A stretch of 52,500 nucleotides of DNA from Actinidia chinensis (Eukaryota > Streptophyta > Magnoliopsida > Ericales > Actinidiaceae). The translations under genes were made by a program, and so were the position numbers. How positions within the stretch are numbered: the first letter of the stretch is position 1; each line of letters opens with the position of its first letter. A model generated the notes under the pieces. That model was not told the origin of the DNA, did no database searches, and saw nothing but the letters and a program-made list of their open reading frames with translations. Positions 24,062 through 35,865 of the stretch are shown here, in pieces. The stretch covers positions 5,001 through 57,500 of the forward strand of contig VIGQ01002013.1 of the NCBI GenBank assembly GCA_009663005.1. Direction: 5' to 3'.

Positions 24062-24725
24062 AAATTTCACTGACCTCACTGGAGGTTTCTGACAAATACA
24101 ATTATTTGTATATAATTTTAAAAATACTACTAACCTTCCTTACTTTTAAAAACTATTGTTAAGATTCTCCTCGAGCTAATATTTATATAGAATAGTAATC
24201 TTCTCATTGATTAGGGCTTTCCCCCCCCCAAAATTTTTTTTATTAATACACTAATTAAAATATATAAAATTTTTATAAATATAGTATTTATTTAAAAATA
24301 CTCTATTTTTATTTTTTATTAATAACTATTTTTTACACAATAATTGAATTTAAATAGTTTACCTGTTAAGTACTTCTAATGAAAATCTACTCAAAAAAAA
24401 TAAACCAATTCCTTATTCAATAATTGTTTTAAAATTAATTTAAATATTTTAATTTTTAATTTCTCTTAATATAAAATGTTTAAATATAAAATTTATTATT
24501 TTTATTTTAAAACAATAGAGAATATTTATTTATTTTAATTGGTGTATTTTGAAAAAAAACTTAAAGTCTTAAATCAAGTGCATCCTGATATTTTTGACAC
24601 AAAAAATGATTGATAATAAAATATTGGACAATAGTTTCAAAACTAAGGGAAGTTAGTATTATTTTTAAAATTATAGGGAGATGAATATATTTATCAAGAA
24701 ACATCAGGGGACCTCAGTGAAATTT
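24062..24725. mobile_element. MULE-like MITE with long TIRs (block D), copy 1
   Basis: About 660 bp, AT-rich, with ~100 bp imperfect terminal inverted repeats. The left end is AAATTTCACTGACCTCA; the right end, complemented, TAAATTTCACTGAGGTCC. Homology continues inward through 'ataattttaaaaata' and 'actaa.cttcc'. It sits inside the minisatellite, since pyrimidine-rich repeat sequence resumes right after it. Long TIRs without coding capacity fit a Mutator-type MITE. Copies 2 and 3 are at 31585-32258 and 43388-44060. Confidence 0.65.
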
Positions 24726-25260
24726 ACCCTTTTCTTTTTATTTTTCTTTTTTTTCACGTTTCTTTCTTTTTTCGATTTCTCTCTCTGGTGCGTCGCACAG
24801 ACGCGACACACACAGACTGAAATCCTCCCCAACCGATTTCCCGCAAGTGCTGGCCACCGTCGAAGACCCTTTCCCTCTCGACCTCCCACCCCTCACTTCT
24901 ATTTCTCTTCCCTGACACCTCTCTGTCTTCTGGGCTCTCTCATCTCAGATCTCTTTCGCCTCTCTTCTTCCCCCTTTCTCACACCTCACCACCACCACAC
25001 CACACCACACACAAAAAAAAATCCAATTCCCCTTTATTCCCAAATGTTTCTCCCATGGGGGAAATCGACCGTCACAAGTAGCATCGTTCGCGGGCGAGAC
25101 ACAGTAGGAGATGGGTGGATGGAATTTAACTTGATTATAATTTTAAAATAGAAAATCTTCTGGATGACTGAATGTTAGCTGCATGGAATGGGTTAAAAAT
25201 TATTTAATGTGGAAAAAATAGTGATATGTGATGCTCGCATAGAACGGAAAATGGGAAATA
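24726..25260. other. CT/GC-rich block E before unit III
   Basis: Pyrimidine-rich with 'tctctggtgcgtcgcac' (the minisatellite motif), then a GC-rich stretch 'ctggccaccgtcg' and 'cagatctc', then 'cccatgggggaaatcgaccg' and 'tgcatggaatgggtt'. Repeated at 32259-32950 and 44061-44400. It looks like a CpG-containing promoter or 5' leader island, but the 156-codon frame at 24681-25151 is broken in the other copies and shows no known domain. Confidence 0.5.
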
Positions 25261-25600
25261 TAATAAAAGTAGACACACGATTAGATATTTGCAGATTTGG
25301 TAACTCCCTAATTTAAACATAAGGGACAAAATAGTACAGAAAACACTCGTAAAATTTATCTAACTCTCCCCTATCCCCCCCCCCCCCCAAGGACTTTGTG
25401 GACCTTTTAAAAAGTATACAAGATTTGGGCCTAGTTGGGTTATTTATTTGTTTTTTTTGGTTCTTTAGTTTTCAAATTTTTTTATTTTAGTATTTTTTTG
25501 TATTTGATAAAAAAATTATTACTTTTAGTTTCTTGTAGAAGAAGCGAAAACTAAAAACTTTTCGAAAACTCATTAAAATTTATCAGTAAGTATTGTTTGT
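25261..25600. repeat. Unit III anchor and left part of the Tourist-like MITE
   Basis: The anchor 'tagatatttgcagatttgg' (about 25282-25300) is followed at 25432 by the MITE's left end 'ggcctagttgggttattta'. The homology to the MITE is lost near 25600, so its right half is missing or replaced in this unit. A 15-base C run lies at 25377-25388. Confidence 0.6.
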
Positions 25601-25915
25601 AAAATGAACCAGGATGCTGAAAACAATGTAAGTGGAGGAGGAGGAATGAAGCACAAAGCTAAAAAAAAAAGAATTTGTTAGTAACTTTAACAAATTTCAT
25701 TACGGAAAAATATGTATTATTTATTTAAAATACCACAATTGATTAAGTAATTGACCACATATTCGATTTTTTTATCATAAGTGATTTTTCTTCTTAAAAA
25801 AAAAATATAAATATGTACTTTTGTGATTCTTTAATCTAACCATACTGAATTTATCCCTGAAACACGTGATTATTTCTAAATTTTTTATTCAATTATTTAT
25901 GGATTTTTTGTATGG
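25601..25915. other. AT-rich spacer private to unit III
   Basis: No gene or known element seen. Confidence 0.4.
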
Positions 25916-26440
25916 ACATTGGCAATGCTAACTTCTTGGATTCCCATGTCAATTCGGAGAACAAGGACACATGAGTTGAGGCAATTTGCTCCACTCAACT
26001 AAGATATTGACTGCCCAATCTTTGGGGGTATCAGTTTTCTAGAAAAAATGATATCCTCACTTCAAAAATTTGTATCCTTTATTCATTTTACAAAGATGAT
26101 CAAGCTCATCCTTTTAGATGGATATAATTTTCAGTGATATCCTCACACAAAAAGACTCAACGACAACCTAGACAATAACAATCCCCAATAAAGAAAGGCA
26201 CCAATTGCATTGAAGGACAAAGTGCACTCTCTTCATGTGATTATTTTAAAAAAAAATTATTCAATTTAGTATGATCTTTTTGTTTTTTTCCCTGGGGGAC
26301 ATTGCAGTGCCCTAACTTCTGGGAGTGACATGTCAATGGAAACGACAGAGTTGGGGCAATTGGTCTACCAACTAAGATACTGCAATTCCCAATCTCTTGG
26401 TGTATCATTTTCTAGCATAAAATGATATGCTCGCTTCAAT
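25916..26440 (-). repeat. Pair of tRNA-like SINE-style repeats, unit III
   Basis: Two ~140 bp direct copies at about 25916-26065 and 26298-26440 share 'cttctgg', 'gacatgtcaatgg'-like, 'gttggggcaattgg' and 'gtatcattttctag'. On the minus strand the second copy contains TATCTTAGTTGGTAGACC, close to the tRNA A-box region, and 'tgacatgtcactccc' some 45 bp downstream as a degraded B box. Likely SINE-derived; not seen in other units. Confidence 0.45.
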
Positions 26441-27689
26441 TTTTGTTATTTTGATTTCATCATTTAATATAGTATATGTTTATAATCATTAAATATAACT
26501 GATTTTTTTGTATGAATGCGCACATCAATGCTAAATAAAAACTGATTCAAAAGTAGATAGTAAATATAGTATTATTAATTTTATAAAGATGATAAAATTC
26601 ATCTTTTTAGATTGGGTAATTTTTATTTATATCTTCTAATTTTTATTCGGATTTTTTTGGAAGCCAAGAAGGATATGGATTTTTATCCCGTCAACCTGAT
26701 TTTATGAATATATATTATGTGGTGAGCTCTACGAAATAACCGATTCTACTCATTCGACTGACTCTCAAGTAAGCTCCACATAAGTGAGCAATAATATGAA
26801 TCACCTACTATCACAACATTGTCTAAAATATTATTAACAAAACTAAAGATCTACTTCTTTTATTTGTGTGTGAGTTAATTATTTGAGAAAAGATTTACCA
26901 AGAATTTTTTTATAGAATTCTTAACTCATTGTCATCTTATCTTTCTTTAAATTTCCCTCCTAAACTTTCTACATAATTCACAATCCAAACACATAAAATA
27001 AAAGAAACTATTTTTTTTTAATTTTGTTTGATTGGGTTAGAAAAAGTAGAAGAAAATAAATTATATTTGGAAGAAAGAATCGATTTTTTTTTGAAGGTTA
27101 TGCATAAAATGAAGTACATGCACTAATAACTTTATTTCCTTTCCCTTAATAGATTCGAGTCTACGTATGTGTAGGTGGAGTCTGGCCGCCAAGACATATA
27201 CATTCAAGCACTTGTCCTACAAGATATGATGTCCAAATTCGAGTCTTACCTACGGTGTGTGTACTCCTTTCTCCTAGTCCATCTATAAAAAATAAAAAAA
27301 AAAAGTTAGACCCACAATTTAAATGTAAATTATTTATCAATCCACAAGGGAGAAGTGCTCTTAATTAACTCCAATTTTGAGTGATTTGGATAATGAAAGT
27401 TGCATTCACTACATATTTTAAGACATCTCGGCCCATTGAGGACTAGGTCTATATTAGGCCAAGACCATGGACCTTAGCCCAACCAGCCATTGGACTCTGG
27501 TTTGTGTGAGAATAACAAAACTTTGGTTGATATGTACCAACTCATAGAGAAAAGGAACAACAAGTTTGAACAAACAAACATTAATCAGAAGCAAAGATTC
27601 CAATAAACATATCAATAGTCAAAAACAAAAATTCTCAAATCCTTTCATCTTGGCAAATCCTGACAACTTAGGGTGTAAAACAAACTAAA
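26441..27689. other. AT-rich spacer of unit III
   Basis: Holds one copy of the unit's direct repeat at about 26750-26880 and the conserved 'gaagacatctcggcccatt'-type stretch at 27420-27465. At 27485-27495 the flanks are uninterrupted at the point where unit II carries a 1.4 kb transposon. No gene seen. Confidence 0.5.
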
Positions 27690-28257
27690 TTGTTTAAGCT
27701 TGATTCTAGGTTGGTTCACCAATAGCTCATTTTATTAAGTAAATAAACTCACCTCGGATATATTTTGAAGGTTGTTAGTTGTTTGATCTCAACTCAAACT
27801 CTACTTGACATGCTTATGTTGTACAAAAAAAAAAAAAACTAAAAATATGCTCGCGATTAATTGAATTAAAACTCGTTTTAAATGTTTCACTCCGGTATTT
27901 TATTTTCTAAAGGTTACAAAACTCGTCTTAATTAATGGATTCTTTTGGTGAATATTGCATAGATAACATAACAAAGACCGAGGAGTTGACATGGTTGTCA
28001 ATACAATTTTATAGGGAATTTTAGCAACATATTTCTGCTAATTTTTAATTTTTATTCTAAAAAAAATTAAAAAAAATTAATTTAAAGTTACACGATATAG
28101 AAATCAATACATGCAAAAGTTCAAAAATTACTTAGAAGTTGAAGCAACAACCTGGAAAAATAGGCACAAAAAAGTATTTAGACAAAAATATACAGAGTCC
28201 AAATTACATTTCACATATTTTCACCCATATATATGGCCTGTAAACTACTGGCCATAA
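27690..28257 (-). other. 3' flank of DUF247 copy III
   Basis: Equivalent to 19321-19850 and 39440-40060. Conserved 'cacctcggatatattttgaa' and 'gacatgcttatgttgtac'. No separate gene. Confidence 0.5.
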
Positions 28258-28809
28258 CTACTGGCATAGTATCGAACGGCTAAATTGGACGGTTCAACTG
28301 GTTCAAAAGGAACCGGGCATTGAAACAGGTCGGTACAAAAACTATTTTATCAAGAAATGAAAGGAGCCGGATTGAACCGGATGGAACCGACCTGTTTTAA
28401 CAGATAAATTAAAGTTTTAATTTTTTCAGTTTGAACCCCCAAAATTTTGATTAAATTTTGAATTTTGAATTTTTTTTACTATGATTAATTTTTACATTAT
28501 TATTATTCACAAATAGATATATAAATTTAAACCGCATTTGGCCAATTTTTTTCTAAGAGTATTTGAAAATTATATAATCATAAGTTGCAATATACATTTC
28601 ATGTAAAAGTTTGATACTTTTAAATATGTTTTCCTATAATCACCTTTAAAATACCTACATATTAGTTTAACTGGGTAAAAAAAAAATATTTTATTATTTT
28701 AATAAAAAAATATTTTTATTATTTATTATTATAAGATCGGTTGAACCAGTGAATCTTGACCGTTGTTTTGACCGGTTTATGTCGTTTGGTTTTATAACTA
28801 TGCTACTGG
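28258..28809. mobile_element. hAT-like MITE with target duplication
   Basis: CTACTGG at 28258-28264 and again at 28803-28809 brackets a 538 bp element that begins CATAGTATCGAACGG and ends, complemented, CATAGTTATAAAACCA. It contains repeated 'ggttcaactggtt', 'aaccgg' and 'gaccggttt' phrases and an AT-rich core with no coding frame. A 7-8 bp duplication and the purine/GG-rich subterminal repeats fit a non-autonomous hAT element. Confidence 0.7.
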
Positions 28810-29056
28810 TGGGGGGAATTACTTTTGGCCCGAATCCTAGGAAGATAGCTCTAAAGAACTATACATAAATGACAGGGGCCCGAATGAAAATGGAAATAAT
28901 TTTACAAGCACTAATTCGTGCAAACTGTTTTTTGAAGCTTTGGGAAGAAAAGGATGACTTAAAGTTGACCATTTAAGATCATCATTGAAACTAGCAGTAG
29001 CACGTAGGAAGTTGGTACCCCTGAAGAAAAACAACATTCATCAACACCATAATTCA
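28810..29056 (-). other. 3' UTR-like segment of DUF247 copy III
   Basis: Aligns, complemented, with 50505-50735 downstream of copy VI ('gcttcaaaaaacag', 'atttccatt', 'cctaggattcg'), so the two genes share a 3' region. No own gene. Confidence 0.55.
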
Positions 29057-30488
29057 CTTAAGAAGCTCGCGGAAAAAAAGGAATTGTATAGTTTAACATG
29101 CCAAAAGCAATAAAGGCGACACAGAAAGCCTATGACGTCCATGGAGTGCCACAGTTTTGCTCTCACATACCCATAGTTTTGCCGGCAACAATTCTTCTAT
29201 ACTTCGGTTTAGCTTGACAGCACGTTTCAGCAAAAATGAACTCATTTAAAGCAACTTGAGTAAGCAGCTTGTTGAAGAGGTCTGAGGCGTCCTGATAATC
29301 TCCCAAATATTTCTGAATTATACCAGCCTTTTGAAGCACTTCGACATCTTTTGCGGAGTTCACAAGCATGTCCATAGTAAAGCATAGGAATGGTGAAGTA
29401 ATTCGAAACATTGGTGGAAACAACTGCTCAAGCAATGAGGTGTTCTCAGGACGGGCTCGGTGAATCGGTCCTAGGCCCAAACTTTGAATTTCAACACGAG
29501 CTCTATTAAACACCTCCCGAGACTACTTTGAGCGGCGGAAACTTGACACTTGAACATCTTGTCCCTGTGCCAGCAACAAACTTGACTCCTGCTATTCAAG
29601 GTCTGATTCAGAAGGCATTATTTTTGACAATTTTGCTATAGTCTTTCCCTTCTTGGGGATTAAGATGAAGGCAAATTGTCATGGAGTATATGAAGATAGA
29701 TAATACCCTTTCTCAAATTCTTCTTTCGTTGCTGTAACACCTTCACCTTCGTTTTTCGAATTAATCTTACCAAAAAGCGAAAGGCACACTCACTAGGCAA
29801 GCGATTTGTCACGTTACAGTGGTGGAGTTGCGTACTAGGCCCATCGTCATATCGTGTAAATATGAAACGACGTAACAAAGAGCAAATATAGGAGGATGAC
29901 CGGTATTTTATACACGGTGAGTGGAACAATTTCTCCAGCACAAAGAAGGGAAGCTGGTTCTCGAGTAAGTAGCAAGTCAAACAGGAAGTGATGATCACGA
30001 GCACTGCCAAAAAACACTGGATCGCTAATTTTTTGGGGATGGGGGAGACGGTAGTCCCTGTAGAGAAGTTCAATTATGAAACAACCATCTACCACCATCA
30101 TCTCTTCGTGAGGTTGCCTACTTCCTCGGTGTAGCATTTCTTGGCTTCTTCTAGCAACAGTTCATCTATTCTAGGCAGGCTTAGGGATAACCAACTTGCA
30201 AAACCCTTGATCCATCGTCAGTTCGGCAGAGGAGGAATTCACGTAGCTCATCTTGATGTCCTGCATTCGTGATTTCAGGGTTTGGTCTTTGCTGTGAAGG
30301 GGCAGATGGAAAAAAGGTGAGGAGTATAGGCCTTCATTCAGCTTACGGTATCTCCTCGGGCACCATGTCAATTACACGCTGAAGAGAAGGAATCGTCGGT
30401 CCTCATGTGCACCTTCACTTGATTTTCTGTTGATGTCTCTGGTAAAGCTCTGAAGAGCCTGCTCACAATAATCATTCTCTTGTCTCAT
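29057..30488 (-). pseudogene. DUF247/UPF0481 protein, copy III, best-preserved array member
   Basis: Minus strand, 1432 bp, about family length. Start at ATGAGACAAGAGAATG (ends 30488), 63 bp below a TATA box. On the minus strand: 'DIKMSYVNS' (30239-30265); VVDGCFIIELLYRD (30054-30095); LLENQLPFFVLEKLF (29924-29968), the DUF247 hallmark; an 'ENTSLLEQ' region leading into AKDVEVLQKAGIIQKYLGD (29298-29354) and DASDLFNKLLTQVALNEF (29238-29291); then a C-terminal hydrophobic stretch AFCVAFIAFGML near 29115-29150, a probable membrane anchor, and a stop near 29057. The longest uninterrupted part is 116 codons (29163-29513). Frame changes are needed between the motifs, so it is either a pseudogene or an intact gene read with indel errors. 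Known in the family: hydrophobic C-terminus, unknown biochemistry. Assignment to DUF247 is firm; activity is not. Confidence 0.88.
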
Positions 30489-30600
30489 TTCCAGGTAGTG
30501 CTTTGGTTGTGAAAGTGTTTAGCGATGTCGTGGTTTGGGCAACCTATCATCTATATATAGAAAGGCTTCATCCATAGTCATTCATACGCATCACTTGTTA
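30489..30600 (-). promoter_or_regulatory. TATA promoter region of DUF247 copy III
   Basis: CTATATATAG at 30551-30560, the cleanest TATA box of the array, followed on the minus strand by the conserved 'ataggttgcccaaacca' block and the start codon about 60 bp away. Confidence 0.55.
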
Positions 30601-31254
30601 TGTATAAATCTTGGATGCATAAAATATACGTAAATAACTTCCGTGCTTAAAATACCCTCTTATTGTATTTTAAAATAAATAGGTGTTTAGGCATTGTTAT
30701 GGATGACTACAAGTAGTACTCCTATAAATGGTTTCCCAAAGAACTGTGCAATTTTTAGTTGTTAGAGTGATGAGGTTGCCTTTTTTTTGGCATTTTACAA
30801 ACTTAAAATATAATAACGTTATTGTAACACATCTTTTTTTTATAAAATTTATATTTTTTACAATCACCTTCTCAACGAGATTTATCAAACAGATGCATAT
30901 TGAATCAATGAAATTGTGACCTTATAAAAAATTATTTTTTGTAACTAGTTTCAAGATGAGGTGAGTGATAAATTTATGATTCCATTCAAAAAACTGTATA
31001 ATTATATATAAAAAATTATAAAATATGTAGATTATATGATTAATTTGATAGAGTGATCATCTATCATTCGGCACATATATTTAGTGAAAATAAGAATTTT
31101 CTTATTTCATAATGCATTTCCTTTTTTACTTGGTGAGAATTTTATCATTGAAATATGAGAATTTTTTTTCTATGTACGCGGTACGGTGATAATTTTATCG
31201 CATGTATTTATAATTTTTAGTGGTTTAGATACATTAATGGTAAAATAGGCTTAA
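30601..31254. other. AT-rich upstream spacer, unit III
   Basis: Shares 'gtactcctataaatg.ttccc' and 'ttttacaaa' with 41820-41920 of unit IV. The facing 63-codon frames at 30697-30888 and 30728-30919 are mutual shadows without family match. Confidence 0.5.
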
Positions 31255-31584
31255 GATTAAAGGGGAGCGAGCCATATTTTTTTTTCAAAATATGGCTTAA
31301 GCTTAAAGGGAGCCATTCATTTTTTCCCCTTTTTTTCTTTCTTTTTTTTTTTCTTTGGTTTTTTTCTTTATCCCTTCGCACAAAATAGCTTTACTTGGAC
31401 ATTATTTGAGCTCTTACTGAGACACGAAGCTCCAAGAACGCTATCCATTTTTCTCCTTTTCTTTTCTTTCTTTTCTTTTGCTTTTTCTTTCTCTCCCCCT
31501 TCCCCTTCCCCTTTCCCTTCCCCTTCCCCTTCTTTTCTTTGCTCTTCTTCTCTCCTTTTTTTTTGGGTGGGGGTGGGGGGCTTT
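31255..31584. repeat. Pyrimidine-rich minisatellite (block C), unit III
   Basis: T/C-rich tracts with a degraded core, 'ttacttggacatt' and 'gaagctccaagaacgctatcca' near 31390-31450, related to 23290-24061. A run of 'ccccttcccctt' units lies at 31496-31530. No coding content. Confidence 0.6.
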
Positions 31585-32258
31585 AAATTTCACTGACCTC
31601 CTAAGGTTACTGACAATACTGTATATGTCCTTGTACTTTTAAAAATAATATTAACCTCTTGTACTTTTTTAAAAAACTACGCGGGTCCAAGATTCTCCAT
31701 AGAGTATATTTGATGCAATAATGACAATCTTGCTCGTGATTAAGACTTTCAAATAATTTTTAGTAATAACATCATGTAAAATATGTAAATATTATCTTTT
31801 TTTAAAAAACATCATTTATTGTAAACTACTATGTTTTTATTTTTATTAAACAAGTAATTTTTTAACAATAATTGATTTAAAATAGTTTACTTTGAAAGTA
31901 TTTTTAAGAAAAGGTACCACAAAAAACTTAAACTTCCTTATCAATATTGTTTTAAAAAATTAATTTAAATATTTTACTTTTTATGCTGCTCCTAATAATA
32001 AATATATTTAAAAATAAATTTTATGTTATTATTGTTTTAAAAATATAGAGAATATTATTTATTTTAATTGGTGTATAGAGTAAAAAAATTAAAAAGCCTA
32101 TTCAAATCAAATTGCAATACTGATATTTTGCACAAAAATTGACGTAAGGAAAAAAATCTTGATAATAATTTCAAAACTAAGAAAGCTAGTGTTATTTCAA
32201 AATTAATAGGGATATGACTATATTTATCAAGAAACATCAGTGTGCTCAGTGAAATTTA
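31585..32258. mobile_element. MULE-like MITE with long TIRs (block D), copy 2
   Basis: Left end AAATTTCACTGACCTCC, right end (complement) TAAATTTCACTGAGCAC; inward homology as in copy 1. Same place in the unit as the other two copies. Confidence 0.65.
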
Positions 32259-33038
32259 CACCCGTTTCTTTTTCTTTTTTTCCATTTCTTTCTTTTCTCT
32301 TTTCTTTCTCTCTCTAGGGTTGCCCTCGCACAACGCGACCAACACACGCCCGAAACCCTCCACCCCCGATCTGCCCGCACGCTGCTGGCCCCCGTCGGCC
32401 GACCCATTTCCCTTTCGACCGGTCCCAGCCCTCACACTCGCGCGGCGAACCCCCTTTTTCTCTTTCTCTCAGATCTCTCTCGCTCTCTTCTTCCCCCTCT
32501 CTCACACTCCCCCCACCACCACCACCTACCACACTTTCCCTCCCCAAAAAAATAATGGCTGGTCTCCCCTTCCAAAGCTCCTGTCCCACCCCAAATGGTA
32601 GACATCCCTGTCTAATGTACTTTATAGAGAAGATTTTTATAAGTAGATCAATTATATTTGGACACGTGTCGATCATTTATAGGGAGAGACAGAGGTGTGA
32701 CATAGGTATGGGACAGGGATCCGACTCAAAATAATAGTCCAATTCCCCCTTTTTCCCCAAATTTTTCTCCCATGGCGAATCGACCGTCCACAAGTGGCCT
32801 CAACTCGGGCTGAGACGCAAGTAAGAGACGGTGTGATTGGAATTTAAAAACTTGATTGATAAATTTTTTAAAAATAGCAACAATATTCTTTGTACGGTTG
32901 AATTTTTATAGCTGCATGGAATGGGTTTAAATTACTTTAATTTTGGAATAAAGGGTGAATTTACCCTGTCCTCCCTAGATTGTCTTTATACACAAAGTAC
33001 CTCTTACGTTTCAAAAATTATAATGAAGGTTTGAAAAT
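32259..33038. other. CT/GC-rich block E of unit III/IV boundary
   Basis: Contains 'ctctctagggttgccctcgc', 'gcgaccaacacacgcccga' and 'cccatggcgaatcgaccgtc', matching 24726-25150 and 44100-44240. It then has a copy of 'tgcatggaatgggttt' and a short TIR-like 'gggtgaatttaccctgtcc' (about 32954). The 119/120-codon frames on both strands are low-complexity and not conserved. Confidence 0.5.
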
Positions 33039-34229
33039 GAGAGAATTACACTGACCCTCCCTTAGGTTTGCCTTTAATACAGCAAAGCACCCTGATGTTT
33101 AAAAACTTATAGTTGACCTCCCTTGAGTTGAAAATATCTTCCCACCCCTGACACCACTTTTTCTTCCTCCCTTTTTTTCTTATAAAATTACCAACAATGC
33201 CCCCACTCTCTCTCTCTCATCCATCCATCTCTCCTCCCCCCCCTCTCTCCTCTTTTATACACCCATTTTATTTTTATTTTTTTTCCCTTTTTCTTTCTAT
33301 TTTTTTTACTCCTTTTTGCTTCCTTTTTTTCCCCCCCCGCTGCTTTTTTTTTGTTCTTTTTTTTTTTTTCATTTTCTACTCTTTTTATTTTTTTTTCTTT
33401 TCTCCTTTTTCTTCTCTTTTTTCTTTCTTTTACTCCGCTTTGCTTCTATTTTTCCCCACAACCTGAATCCTCCTTTTTTTTTATTTTTTTCTTTTTTCTT
33501 TGTCCTTTCTATTTTTTCATTTTTTACTTTTTACTGTTATGTTTTTCTTTTACTATCCCTTTACTTTCTTTTTTTAATACACATACATCCCCTTTTGTTC
33601 TTTTTTTTTAATTTTTTTTCCTTTTTGTACTCCTTCTCTTTTTTTATTTTTTTTACTTTGTATTTTGTTTTCTTGTTTACTCCTTCTAATTACTTTTTAA
33701 AGGGTCACAAAAAGAAAAACAATAAAGAAAAAGTACAAAAAAATGAATTCATTTTTTATGAAAAAATTATCAAAGGGTATTAAAAAATAATAATACAAAT
33801 AAAAAACAAAAAAATAGACGAGGACAAAAAATCAAAATAAAACAAAGGGATTTATTTTTTTATTAAAAATTAAATCAAATGGTATTAAAAGAAAAATAAT
33901 AATAAAAAGTAAAAAAATAAAAAATAAAAGAGTAGCAAAAAAAAAATAACAAAAAATAAATTCATTTTTTGTTTAAAAATTTAACTCAAAAGTATTAAAA
34001 AAAAATAAAAATAACAGGGTATAAAAAAGAGAGAGAGAGGATGATGAAGAGAGAGAGAGAGAGAATGGGGGCATTTTTGGGTATTTTGATAAGGAAAAAA
34101 GGGAGAAAAGTGTGTCAGGAGTTGGGAAATAATTTTTCAAATCCTCAGGAAGGTCACTGTAATTTTTTAAATGTCAGGGGTGCTTTGTGTATTAAAGGCA
34201 AACTTTCAGAGAGTCATGTAATTCTCCCT
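33039..34229. mobile_element. Foldback element 1 with long inverted arms
   Basis: The left arm (33039-33690) starts 'gagagaattacactgacc' and passes through 'gtttgcctttaata', 'cccccactctctctctc' and a long T-rich tract. The right arm (33705-34229) is its reverse complement: an A-rich tract, 'gagagagagagaatgggggc', 'tattaaaggcaaac' and 'catgtaattctccc'. The centre is near 33695. The polypyrimidine frames at 33197-33783 arise from the T-rich arm and are not genes. Its end motif ('attacactgacc..cc') resembles the block D TIR. Confidence 0.7.
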
Positions 34230-35290
34230 TGAAATTATCCCTCAACACCCCTAAACCCCTCTCCCCGCCTTGTCTCCTTACGAAATTACCAAAATATCCC
34301 ACTCTCTCGTCATCTCCTCATCCCTCCACACACACACACTCTCTCTCTCCTTACTCTCCTCTTTTTTGTTACCTTTTATTTTATTGTATTTTGTGTATTA
34401 TTATTTTTTATTTGTTAATTAACCCCTTTTTGATTCTTTTTTTAACAAAAAATGATTCCCTTTTCATTACTTTTTTTTTCTTTTTGTACCGTTTTATTTT
34501 TTTTTATTTTTACTTTTTATTATTATTTTTTTGATACCCTTTGATTCATTTTTTTTGTTACAAAAATGAATCGCTTTTTGTTATTTTTTTCTTATTTTTT
34601 TTTTTCTTTTTAACCTTATATATTTTTTATTTTTATTTTTACTTTTAATACCCTTTGATTCATTTTTTTATTTTTTTTTATTTTTTTCTTTGAATACCCT
34701 TTAATTATTTTTTATTTTTTTAATACCACCATTTTTGAGAGATTTAGTTTATAAAAATTTAAAAAACTAAATCGAAGGGTATTAACCGGAAAAAAATCAA
34801 ATGGTATTGAAAAAAAAAGAATCAAGGGGTATTAAAAAAAAATAAAAAATAAAAGAAATGAAATCAAAGGGTATTAAAAAAAAAATCATAATAAAAAAGA
34901 AAAGCTTACAAAAAGAAAAAAATAATAAAAGAGAATTCATTTTTTGTTAAAAGATTAAAGGGTATTCAAATAAATAAATAAATAAATAATACAAAACATA
35001 AAAGGGTACAAAATAAAAAATAAGAAAAGTAACAAAAAAAATTTATTTTTTTTTAAAATAATAATTAAGGGTATTTTTTTTTTTAAAAATAATAATAATA
35101 ATAATAAGTAAGAAACTAAATAACATGGTATAAAAGGAGAGATCGAGAGAGAAGAGGTGTGGAGGGAGGAGAGAGAGAGAGAGAGTGGGAATGCATTTGA
35201 TAATTTCGTTTTGATAATTTCGTAAGAGACAAGAGAGAGGGGTGTGTCAGAGCGTTGGGACGATAATTTTTTAAATTATGATTATGTGAT
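34230..35290. mobile_element. Foldback element 2, tandem with element 1
   Basis: Left arm 34230-34740: 'cttacgaaattaccaaaa', 'cccactctctc', CA/CT repeats, then T-rich with 'accctttgattcatttttt'. Right arm 34775-35290: 'aaatcaaagggtatt', A-rich, 'gagagagagagagtggga', 'gataatttcgtaagagac'. Centre near 34760. It belongs to the same family as element 1 and follows it with no spacer. Confidence 0.65.
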
Positions 35291-35477
35291 TTGCCCGTTG
35301 GTTGCCTAGCACGAAACATCCTAAATTACGTCCGCGATTACGATCTTTGCAGAGTTTGGGTACTTCCCATTAATTAGAAAAATCTCAATTATTTAAATAA
35401 GAGCAAATAGGCCAAAAACACTCATAAATTTCGTAGAAAGACTTTGTGGCCTGTTTTTAAAAAGTATCCACGATTTC
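35291..35477. repeat. Unit IV anchor (block A)
   Basis: 'cgatctttgcagagtttgg' and 'aaaacactcataaat' match 41-150 of unit I. Confidence 0.6.
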
Positions 35478-35865
35478 AGCCAGTTTGGGTTATTTATTTG
35501 GTTTTTTGGTCTTTAAGTTTTCAATTTTTTTTGTTTTTTTGTGATTTTTTTTTGCTTTATTTTATCAAAATTTATACTTGTTCTTTTCGTCTTGACGAGG
35601 AGTCTGAAAATAATAAAAAAAAATATATAATTTGTAAAATTCCACTAAATTGCTAAAAAATAATTTAATATTTTTTTAGGGATAAAAAAAAATCCGTCTT
35701 AGTGAACTTTTTCTAATTATATAAAAAATTATAATTTTTTAAATTTATCCTCGTTTAAGAGGATTGAAAAATATAAAATTTTGATCACATGGCAAAAAAT
35801 ATTCACTGAAGACAAAAACTCAAAAATAAAGAAAAAAAACAAATAATACTAAACCAAACTAGTCC
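35478..35865. mobile_element. Tourist/Harbinger-like MITE, unit IV copy
   Basis: Left 'ccagtttgggttatttattt', right 'aaccaaactagtcc' followed by TTA at 35866-35868. Same position and interior as the unit I copy. Confidence 0.6.

Noticed and set aside
23306..24073. 255-codon plus-strand frame, the longest in the window
   Set aside because: It translates a T/C-rich minisatellite (runs of F, S, L), overlaps frames on the minus strand and is broken in the related blocks at 31255 and 42530.
24681..25151. 156-codon frame in block E
   Set aside because: Low-complexity composition, no known domain, and not conserved as an open frame in the copies at 32259 and 44061.
33197..33783. Phenylalanine-rich frames of 86-155 codons
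   Set aside because: They come from the poly-T arm of a foldback element and exist in several frames at once.
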